53,899 bases of DNA. Origin: Acidobacteriota bacterium (GTDB taxonomy: Bacteria; Acidobacteriota; Terriglobia; Acidiferrales; UBA7541). The stretch is taken from NCBI GenBank assembly GCA_003223255.1, contig QHYJ01000040.1, positions 1-53,899 of the forward strand. The letters run 5' to 3'. The notes beneath the pieces are model-generated. The model worked only from the letters and a program-made list of their open reading frames with translations. It ran no database searches and was not told where the DNA came from. Positions 9,242 through 16,638 of this stretch are shown piece after piece (within the stretch, counting starts at the first letter, position 1; each line of letters opens with the position of its first letter). The position numbers were made by a program, and so were the translations under genes.

Positions 9242-9424
9242 ATGACGACCCCAGTAGAAGGAACCAAGACGATTGAGTACGCGGAAGCGGAGCAGCTTCA
9301 GAGAGTTCCCGACAACGGCGCTCCAATTCACAGTTGGGGGGTAGCGGGTCGGGTAGCGCACAACGAGGTGGACATGATTGTCCTCTCCGTCCCGAGGCAC
9401 CAACTGCGAGGAAGAGTATCTTAA
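9242..9424 (+). pseudogene. Gene fragment cut by the tnpB element (possibly an RtcB N-terminus)
   Basis: From ATG 9242 an ORF reads MTTPVEGTKTIEYAEAEQLQ and continues RVPDNGAPIHSWG before losing coherence near 9345, where the left end of the tnpB element appears to begin. AGAGAG lies upstream of the ATG. The segment GAPIHSW suggests the N-terminal region of RtcB-type RNA ligases (xPIKxW), but the match is short and I hold it loosely. The rest of such a gene is absent on the other side of the element, so there has been deletion as well as insertion. Confidence 0.3.
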
Positions 9425-9440
9425 TTTTTTTGGTCCAAGC

Positions 9441-10643
9441 ATGTTGCGAAAGCAAGGCTATAAATTCGAGGCGCAGCCGAACGGCGAACAACTTCGCAAC
9501 CTGCGGAGATTCGTGGGTGCCTGCCGTTTCGTCTACAACAAGGCGTTGGCGCTCAACAAAGAACGGTACGAGGAGAAGGCGAAGCGCCTGGGCTACGCTG
9601 GCCTTTGTGCTCTGTTGCCGAGGTGGAAAACCGAGTTCGCGTGGCTCTCTGATGTACCGGCGCAAGCGTTGCAGCAATCGCTGAAAGACTTGGAGCGCGC
9701 GTTCACCAACTTCTTCGAGAAGCGCGCCGAGTTCCCTGAATTTCACAAGAAGGGTCGGAAAGACTCGTTTCGTATCCCCCAAGGCTTCCAGGTTGACAAC
9801 CACAACGGGCGGATCAAACTGCCCAAAATTGGCTGGATGCGCTACCGCAAATCACGGGAAATCGCAGGCACGCCGAAGAACGTCACCGTTAGCCTGGTGC
9901 CTGGCAAAGCCTTCATCTCCATTCAGACCGAGCGGGAAGTCGCGACGCCCATGCACCCGTCCAAGTCGTCGGTTGGTTTGGATTGGGGCATCAAGAGGTT
10001 CTATACCCTGTCGAACGGCGACTATGAAGAACAATTGTCACCGCTCCGACAGTTCGCTGTGAAAGTGGCGAAGTTGCAGCGTGTTCTCAACCGCAAGAAG
10101 AAGTTCTCGAAGAACTGGAAGAAGCCCAAGTTTAAGGTCTCGAAGTTGCACAACAAAATTGCCAACATCAGAAAGGATTTTGTACACAAGTCGTCGAAGG
10201 ACCTGAGCAAAAACCACGCCGTGGTGTTCATCGAGGACTTGTCCATCCGGAACATGTCAAAGTCAGCGAGGGGCAGCCAAGAGAAGCACGGCAAGAACGT
10301 CAAGCGGAAGTCCGGCTTGAATCGTGCTGTGCTCGACGCCAGCCCGTTCGAACTGCGCCGTCAGTTGCAGTACAAACTGACGTGGCGGGGCGGGTTGCTG
10401 GTAGCCGTGCCTCCGCAAAACACCAGCCGCAGGTGTCCTGCGTGCGGTACGGTTTCTGCGGAGAATCGCAGGACGCAAGAGAAGTTCTCGTGCGTCCAGT
10501 GCGGCTTCACAGCCAACGCTGATTTCGTAGCAGCCGTAAATATCAAAGAGGCTGGATTAGCCTCGTTAGCCTGTTCGCAATCTTCGGCTGAAGTAAGGCC
10601 GTCGTGTCAGGAACCCACCGAAGGTATTCGTGCGTATGCATGA
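9441..10643 (+). CDS. tnpB: TnpB, RNA-guided endonuclease of IS200/IS605-type element
   Basis: A 400-aa protein from ATG 9441 (the frame extends back to 9378 but those residues fall in the left-end region). The N-terminal HTH-like part reads KQGYKFEAQPNGEQ and FVGACRFVYNKALALNKERYE. The RuvC nuclease residues are all present: D181 in GLDWGIKRF, E265 in FIEDLSIRNM and D361 in NADFVAAVNI. The zinc ribbon is intact (CPAC and CVQC). TnpB uses an omega-RNA from the element's 3' end to cut DNA next to a short target-adjacent motif, helping the element persist. All motifs being intact suggests an active or recently active protein. The C-terminal EPTEGIRAYA tail is encoded by sequence that also forms the omega-RNA. 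Confidence 0.92.
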   Translation: MLRKQGYKFEAQPNGEQLRNLRRFVGACRFVYNKALALNKERYEEKAKRLGYAGLCALLPRWKTEFAWLSDVPAQALQQSLKDLERAFTNFFEKRAEFPEFHKKGRKDSFRIPQGFQVDNHNGRIKLPKIGWMRYRKSREIAGTPKNVTVSLVPGKAFISIQTEREVATPMHPSKSSVGLDWGIKRFYTLSNGDYEEQLSPLRQFAVKVAKLQRVLNRKKKFSKNWKKPKFKVSKLHNKIANIRKDFVHKSSKDLSKNHAVVFIEDLSIRNMSKSARGSQEKHGKNVKRKSGLNRAVLDASPFELRRQLQYKLTWRGGLLVAVPPQNTSRRCPACGTVSAENRRTQEKFSCVQCGFTANADFVAAVNIKEAGLASLACSQSSAEVRPSCQEPTEGIRAYA

Positions 10644-10686
10644 GACCCGTAGGAATCCTCTCCCTTCAGGGAGTGGAGGATGTCAA
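10540..10686 (+). ncRNA. Probable omega-RNA of the tnpB element
   Basis: In TnpB systems the omega-RNA overlaps the 3' end of tnpB and extends to the right end; the guide begins just beyond. Here the 3' end of the ORF contains GAAGTAAGGCCGTCG and CAGGAACCCACCGAAGG, followed by the terminal hairpin (10660-10673) and TGTCAA. The guide would start at 10687 (TCAGGGCAAGAGG...), the present flanking sequence. The 5' boundary is a guess. Confidence 0.45.
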
Positions 10687-10706
10687 TCAGGGCAAGAGGT
10701 CGGCCA

Positions 10707-11762
10707 CTACTTTCGATTGAGCGGGAACAAAGTGGGCTCGGCGGGAGGCTCGTCGGCAATGTCGTCGAGCTCGGGGTAATGCTGGCGGAGCGGCTCGGGC
10801 ACTTTGACTTTCTTGTGCTTCAGGATGCTGATGAGCTGCAGCGCGTTGACCACGGCCTTGCCTTGAAAATGGTTGTTGGTGATGACGAAGCTGCGCTGCG
10901 TGTGCTCGCTGACTTTGCGAACGCGGGCGATCCACGGTTCGAGCTCTTCCTGCGAATAGAGGTAGTTGTAGCGCTCGTGAGCCGGAACGTTTTCGTCGTC
11001 GGTAAACCAAGTGTCGTAGCGGCGGCCGTGCAGGCGGACGTAGCCAACGGGCGAAGTTGCTTGCGCGGAAGGCGCGAGCGAACGGCCGATGATGGGCTGG
11101 TCGATGTTGCAAATGCCCGCGCCGTGCTCGTGCAAGAGCGCGAGCGTTTCGGGCGCGTTCCAGGTATCGTGGCGCACTTCGACGACGAGCGGATAGTCGC
11201 GAAACCGCAACAGCACGGCAGAGAGATACGCCATGGTTTCCTTGGTGCGATGGAAGGAAAAAGGGAATTGCAGGAGCACGGCGCCGAGTTTTCCGGCGGC
11301 GCGCAGCACGTCAAAACCGGCGCGCACGGCGCGCTCGTCTTCGGTGGCGGACCCGCCCGTGGTGAAAGCAACATCGTGCGTGAAACGCTGCCAGAGTTTT
11401 GCAGTGAAGACGAAATTGCGATTTCCCGAAACCAGATCGACCCACTGCTTGGCGGTTTCCGGTTTAAGCGGCTGGTAAAAGGAAGTGTTGATTTCGATGG
11501 TGTCGAAGAATTCGGAGAGATAGGCGGCTTCGTGAAAGCCGTGTGGCCGGCGCGAGGGATACACGTAGCCGCCCCAGTCCGGATACGACCATCCGGCAGG
11601 GCCGATCCGCAGGACATGCGCTGCCGCGGCGGGCACACCCTCATGGGTGGCACCGCGACGCTCGGGAATATCCAGGGCATCGGGCTTGCCGGGATGATCT
11701 TGAGCGCCAGGCATGTGGAACACGCTGGCGGGCAGCGAAGTTTTTTGTTTGCGCGGCGGCAT
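10707..11762 (-). CDS. DUF72 family protein (YecE-like TIM barrel)
   Basis: The 351-aa protein carries the DUF72 landmarks in order: HVLRIGPAGWSYPDW (about residue 50), IEINTSFYQPLKPETAKQW, FVFTAKLWQRFTHD, LGAVLLQFPFSFHRT, PLVVEVRHDTW, GYVRLHGRRYDTWFTDDE and SFVITNNHFQGKAVVNALQL. The family folds as a TIM barrel of unknown biochemical function, cytoplasmic. The first ~45 residues are poorly conserved, so an internal start is possible; no clear ribosome site is visible at 11762. The stop lies only 20 bases from the right end of the tnpB element, so insertion spared the gene but may have removed its terminator. Confidence 0.9.
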   Translation of the reverse strand: MPPRKQKTSLPASVFHMPGAQDHPGKPDALDIPERRGATHEGVPAAAAHVLRIGPAGWSYPDWGGYVYPSRRPHGFHEAAYLSEFFDTIEINTSFYQPLKPETAKQWVDLVSGNRNFVFTAKLWQRFTHDVAFTTGGSATEDERAVRAGFDVLRAAGKLGAVLLQFPFSFHRTKETMAYLSAVLLRFRDYPLVVEVRHDTWNAPETLALLHEHGAGICNIDQPIIGRSLAPSAQATSPVGYVRLHGRRYDTWFTDDENVPAHERYNYLYSQEELEPWIARVRKVSEHTQRSFVITNNHFQGKAVVNALQLISILKHKKVKVPEPLRQHYPELDDIADEPPAEPTLFPLNRK

Positions 11763-12080
11763 GGTCGCTATTTACATAGCATAGATGGGGCCCCAGTGCC
11801 GCGAGCAGAGTAGTAAGAAGAGCAGAGGGGTGTCAATGCGCCGCGGGATCCGCCGCTAGCGTCAGCCGTGTGAGGCATCACCAACTCTGCCTTTGGATTG
11901 ACCCACGAGGAACGTACTTTCCTGCCGTGGAAAAATGATGGAAAACCCGAGGGGAGGTGACGGACATGTGACGGACACCGTTGCCCCGGCCGCGACAGGC
12001 TGCTATGCTGTGTTCGATGCGGTCCCACTTGCGTAATCCCGTTCGCCTGCCTTGTTCGGAAGAGTCCTACAGGTGCAAAC
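11763..12080. other. 318-bp divergent intergenic region
   Basis: It separates the DUF72 gene (minus) from the hibernation factor (plus). No protein-like frame is present. A promoter candidate for the plus-strand gene is listed separately. Confidence 0.4.
11981..12009 (+). promoter_or_regulatory. Sigma70-like promoter candidate for the hibernation factor
   Basis: TTGCCC (11981-11986) and TATGCT (12004-12009) are separated by exactly 17 bases and lie about 70 bases before the ATG at 12081. Pattern match only. Confidence 0.4.
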
Positions 12081-12437
12081 ATGAAACTTTCCATCAATTA
12101 CAGGCATGTCGAATCGCACAAGCCGGTAGAAGTTGAAGCCGAGCGTCACGTTTCCAAACTGCAGAAACTGTTGAAGAGCTACTCGCCAGACCTAGTCCAG
12201 TTGCATGGCGGATTTTCGGTGAACCCGCGGACGCAGGACATTTCCTGCGCGCTGACGCTTTCGCTGCCGTCGGGCGTGCTGCGCGCCACCGGCGAAGGCT
12301 CCGCCGTGCGCAGCAGTTGCAAGAAGGCGTTCATCGACCTGGAAGCGCAGGTCAAGAAGCACCAAGAAAAGCTGCGCAAGGATTACGAATGGAAGCGGAA
12401 ACGCCGCCCCAGCACGCGCGAAGTTGTGGTGACGTGA
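12081..12437 (+). CDS. hpf: Ribosome hibernation promoting factor / S30AE domain protein
   Basis: A 118-aa protein, the length of short HPF/RaiA-type factors. MKLSINYRHVESHKPVEVEAERHV begins the S30AE (sigma54-modulation) beta-alpha fold, followed by ISCALTLSLPSGVLRATGEG and the second helix AVRSSCKKAFIDLEAQVKKH; a basic tail (WKRKRRPST) follows. These proteins bind the 30S decoding region and keep ribosomes idle in stationary phase or stress. AGGTG lies five bases before the ATG. It appears monocistronic, with a hairpin shortly downstream. Confidence 0.8.
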   Translation: MKLSINYRHVESHKPVEVEAERHVSKLQKLLKSYSPDLVQLHGGFSVNPRTQDISCALTLSLPSGVLRATGEGSAVRSSCKKAFIDLEAQVKKHQEKLRKDYEWKRKRRPSTREVVVT

Positions 12438-12447
12438 CGGCTCCAGT

Positions 12448-12471
12448 GAGCTTGTGGAAAAAAGCAAGCTC
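12448..12471 (+). terminator. Hairpin downstream of hpf, possible terminator
   Basis: GAGCTTG (12448-12454) and CAAGCTC (12465-12471) form a perfect 7-bp stem with a 10-base A-rich loop, starting 10 bases after the hpf stop. No U-tract follows on the plus strand, so intrinsic termination would be weak. Confidence 0.3.
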
Positions 12472-12799
12472 TAGTCTTCGCGACGCAGCGGGTCTAGAGC
12501 CGAATTCCGAACTTGCCGTTGCGGCGCGGTGCTAAGTGCAATGCCGTGTTGCTTGCAGCCGGTAGAAATAAATGTACGTGTTGAGGAAGTGACGAGCTTC
12601 CAAAAAGCGGAGCATTTCCTCAGATTATGCATTGCCTCAGGTCTTTACCCGATTTACATCGCGACAACTTCTTTCAAACTCCCGGAGCGGGTTGGCGACG
12701 GCTGGTGCGGTGGTGTCTCTCGCCACTGACGCTCCAAAGCGAGTGGTTCGAGCCGAAATGACTCCGTAACAGGTTCTTTCCTACCAATGGGCCATGGCC
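12472..12799. other. Intergenic region before the TonB-dependent receptor
   Basis: About 330 bases with no credible coding frame. I see no RNA gene. The region presumably holds the receptor promoter, but no convincing -35/-10 pair was found. Confidence 0.35.
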
Positions 12800-12820
12800 G
12801 ACCGGCGGCGGAAGCCGGTC
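12800..12820 (+). promoter_or_regulatory. Leader hairpin immediately before the receptor ribosome site
   Basis: GACCGGC (12800-12806) pairs perfectly with GCCGGTC (12814-12820) across a 7-base loop. It ends one base before the ribosome site GAGGAGGGG (12822-12830) and could affect translation initiation or mRNA stability. Confidence 0.35.
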
Positions 12821-12832
12821 TGAGGAGGGGTG

Positions 12833-15800
12833 ATGATTCGAATCACGATTCGAAACAAGGCGATGGTGTGTGTTGCGCTGCTGGCAAGTGCGTTGGCGCT
12901 TTGCTGGGGTTTGGGCGCGCCCGGAAGTCGGGCGCAGTCGGACCTGGGCAGGATTTCCGGATTTGTGAAGGACCCCTCCGGAGCAACGGTCCCGAACGCA
13001 AAAGTGACGGTGCGAAACAACGCCGCTGTGGAGCGCACGACGACCACGAACGAATCGGGATATTACGTCATCACCAACGTTCCGCCGGGGCTGTATACGA
13101 TGACGGTAGGAGCGGCGGGTTTCCAAAAATTCGAGAGTAAAGACAACAAGCTGGATCCAGCAGCGGATCTGGTGATTGATGCGTCGCTAACAGTGGGGGC
13201 GGCAACGCAAACCGTGGAAGTTACGGGATCAGCGATGCAGTTGCAAACCGAATCGGCATCGGTGCAGAAGCTGGTCACTCGGGAGCAGATTGACTCGCTG
13301 GAATTGAATGGAAGAAATCCGATTTGGCTAGCGGCCTTGGTGCCTGGGGCAAGGGGCTCGACACTGGCCAGTCTGAACTTCGGATTCACGCAGGGGCCCG
13401 CAAACTTTAATGGCTCACGCAATCCCGAGAACCTGATCACATTTGACGGGGCGCCTGCAACTCGCACGCGTTCGAACGGGACCAGTTTAGGCGCAGCCGA
13501 TGTCGATTCGACGCAGGAAGTGCAGATCCTAACGACGGATTACGCTCCGGAGTACGGGCGTACGTCGGGCGCACAAATTCGTTTTACGACAAAAACGGGC
13601 ACGAGCCAATTCCATGGAGCGGCCTACGAATATCTGCGGAATACAGCCTTCAACGCGAATACGTGGGCGCGAAATGCCAACTCCAACGGGCTTACCTCGT
13701 CCGCAGCGCCGGTCCATTACAATCAGTTTGGATTCAACGTCGGCGGGCCGGTTTACATTCCTGGAAAATTCAACACTGACAAGAGTAAGGTTTTCTTTTA
13801 TTGGGGGGAGGAGTGGCTGAAGTACAACTTCGTTGAGTCTGGCTCATCCCTCGGATCGTCGGGATCGCCTGGACTGCTGTTGGTGCCCTCCATGGCGATG
13901 CGTCAGGGCGATTTCAGCGAATTGCTTGCCGCTCCAAACCTGTACTACTCAACGCCGAAGATCATTACGGACCCGAACACGGGGACACAATTCGTCGCCT
14001 CAGCGAATTCTGCCGACCCCAACTATAGTCCCGCTTGTCCGGTTTCAAACGGCGCCTGTCCCAACGTCATTCCCGTCAACAGGCTGAGCCCGGATGGAAT
14101 CGGCATTCTCAACATGTGGCCAGTTCCCAATACGTCAGTTGGCGGTGGCAATTGGTTTGCCGCGAAGCTGCATACCTTCGACCAGCGCAAAGACACGGGA
14201 GCAGTTGACGTGAACCTCTCGGAGAAACAGCGACTCCGTTTCCGTTTCACGCACTACTACTATCTCGAGTACCAGCCCCTCGACGGGAATACGGACCGCA
14301 CGCCTAAATTCTTCAACCGCCCGAACAAGACGGGATCGCTAGACCATGTCTGGACCATCAGCCCGACCAAGGTGAACGAGGTGCTCGTGACCGCGAGCGA
14401 AGATATTGTGCACATCCCGGTTGACACAAAGAATTTTTACGACCGCACGCAAGCCTGCGCACCGTACGTAGGGACAAATATTCCTTGCGGCACCTACCAG
14501 TACATATTCCCAGTCGGCGAGAAGCTGCTGCCGAACCGCATTCCTACCGTGACGATGTCGAACTTCTCCACACTGAGTGGCGGACCATATCCGTCGCATT
14601 CGTCCGGACCGATTTACGACGCGTCCGACAGCTTCACGTGGATCAAGTCCAGCCATACGTTCAAGTTTGGCTTCGTGTTTGAGCGGGCTGGAGAAAATGA
14701 CAACGATGAGATCAACGTGCAGGCTTGCAATACGTGTACGAATAACCAGAACGGTCAGTTTTCATTTACCGACAAGCGAGCGGGGGGAACGGGGGTTGCT
14801 GTTGCCAATGCGGCGCTGGGCTTATATGACAGCTACTCGGAAATCGGACACCGGGCCTACACCATCTTTCGCGCGAACATGTACGAAAGCTTCGCGCAGG
14901 ATTCCTGGAAGTTCAGGCCGAATCTGACCATCAACTACGGTCTTCGCCACACGGTTATCGTTCCTTATCACGCGTTATGGGGAAACATGATCGTGTTTGA
15001 TCCAAGTTTCTACGATCCAGCGAAGGCGGTGACCATTGACTCCAGCACTGGTTTAATCGTCGGCACTATCGATCCGAAAACCGGTGTGGTTCTGGGAACA
15101 GGAGCGGATACGCTCAATGGCATGGTGATTCCCGGCAGCGGGTTTCCGAGTTCGGCGATAAACCACTTTCCGGAAGCCGATCCGAGCAAGTTCGACTTCA
15201 GCCGGTTGTTTCATAACGTTCCCAACCACTATTCCGACGTCCGTTGGGGGGACGTTCAGCCGCGCCTGGGTGCGGCTTATCAGCTCAACAGTAAGACGGT
15301 ACTACGGGCCGGAGCCGGGCGTTTCATTACGCGTCTGGGCGTCAGCGATTCAATTTTTTTGGGTGGGAATCCACCGTTCCAACCGAACGTCAGTGCGGCC
15401 AACGGGGTTGTGGATGCCCTGGGGCCCGGAATTGGGGGTAACACGGCTCTGGTTGTGACTACACAAAGCAAGGCGTTTAAGAATCCGGAAGCGTGGGGCT
15501 GGAATTTCACTGTCGAGCGCGAGCTGTTTTGGAAGTCGCTTCTGAGCGTGGGTTACGTGGCGCGCCGGGGTTTGCATTTGCAACGAGAGGCCGACATCAA
15601 CCAGCCTACTACGGCGGTGGTGGCGGCGAATCCGGGGGTCAATCTGAATGCCTTGCGACCTTACAAGGGTTTTGGCTCTATCCCGGGCTGTGGTTTGGCG
15701 TATCCTACACACTCTCGAAGAGCATGGATGACGGCTCGAACCAGCGCGACGTCGTCCCTGATACTTACGATGTAAGCACGTTGTGGGGACCCTCGGAATT

Positions 15801-16401
15801 CGATGCCCGTCACATCCTGGTGATTAACTACCTCTATGACCTCCCGTTCTTCAAGAATCGCTCGACAGTGCCAGGTAAGTTGCTGGGCGGGTGGCAAATC
15901 AGCGGTGTCACGCAGTTTCAGACCGGCCTACCGTGCGGCGCGGCCCATGCCAGCGACTATGCCGGCGTCGGCTTGGACTCCAACTTTGGATGCGGGGTTA
16001 ACGGCCAATACTGGGGAGTAAACGGAACGCCAAGAATCATTGGGACGTTCGGCTCCAGTGGGCAATGGTTCGCCACGAAGAACCCCGACGGGAGCTCTAT
16101 CTTCAGCGCGCCACCTGCCGGCACGTTCACGACAGAACGTGTCCGCGACCTGATCTATCAGCCTGGGTTCCAGAACTGGAACCTTGGATTGTTCAAAGCG
16201 TTCCCGATTGACGAGCAACGAGGCTTTCAGTTCCGCGCCGAGGCATTTAACTTTATCAACCACCCGAATTGGGGCGGAGGCAGCGGTGGCGGCGTGAATT
16301 TCGATCCCATGAGCTCGAACTTCGGAAAAGTGACAACCAAGGGAGGTGGAGTCGGCGGCGGCGAGCGAAATTTGCAACTGTCGCTGCGGTTCTACTTCTG
16401 A
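12833..16401 (+). pseudogene. Oar-like TonB-dependent outer-membrane receptor, frameshifted near 15680
   Basis: The start is ATG 12833, preceded by GAGGAGGGG. A signal peptide (cleavage near SRAQ-S) leads into a carboxypeptidase-regulatory-like domain (ISGFVKDPSGATVPNAKVTV, ESGYYVITNVPPGLYTM), then a plug-like region (REQIDSLELNGRNPIWLAAL) and a long barrel (YAPEYGRTSGAQIRFTTKTG; SFTWIKSSHTFKFGFVFE). The frame is coherent to GFGSI at about 15678, then breaks; family sequence resumes in another frame as WFGVSYTLSKSMDDGSN and runs to a proper C-terminal aromatic strand (LQLSLRFYF) at 16401. Homologues have some 25 extra residues at the join, so roughly 75-80 bases seem to be missing. Large receptors of this type take up carbohydrates or peptides. 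Assembly error is the alternative to real decay. Confidence 0.85.
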
Positions 16402-16638
16402 GTAGGGAATTGTTTCGCAAGTTCGAAAAAGCAAGCGCAGTTTGAACATGCGCTCCTATCCTCGATTTGGTGGCCAAGAAGGCGCAGCGTTCTTGCGCTG
16501 CGGCTAAGATAAAGCTGCGTTCCTTATACTTGCAACCAAGAGACGGCTTCAGGATCTCTGCTGCGTCCTGGGGAGACTCTGAGCTGGGGAGACTGCGAGC
16601 TTCCCAGGCACCCTTCCATCGTGTAGATTCTTCCCTTT

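Larger units (their letters stand above)
9345..10686 (+). mobile_element. IS200/IS605-family element (IS1341 type: tnpB only)
   Basis: The element contains an intact tnpB and no tnpA. The right end is well defined: a hairpin CTCCC-TTCA-GGGAG (10660-10673) followed by GGAGGATGTCAA ending at 10686. The left end is placed approximately, in the non-coding stretch around 9345-9440 before tnpB (it contains GAGGTGGACATGATTGTCC, similar to left ends of related elements as I remember them). Such elements insert without target duplication, so none is expected. Transposition would need TnpA supplied elsewhere. Confidence 0.7.

Noticed and set aside
9072-9803. Long minus-strand frame (243 codons) opposite the start of tnpB
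   Set aside because: It lies antisense to the clearly coding tnpB, has Leu/Arg-rich composition and no recognisable domain.
10680-11813. Plus-strand frame of 377 codons
   Set aside because: It is antisense to the DUF72 gene, whose motifs are unmistakable; the long open frame reflects high G+C codon bias.
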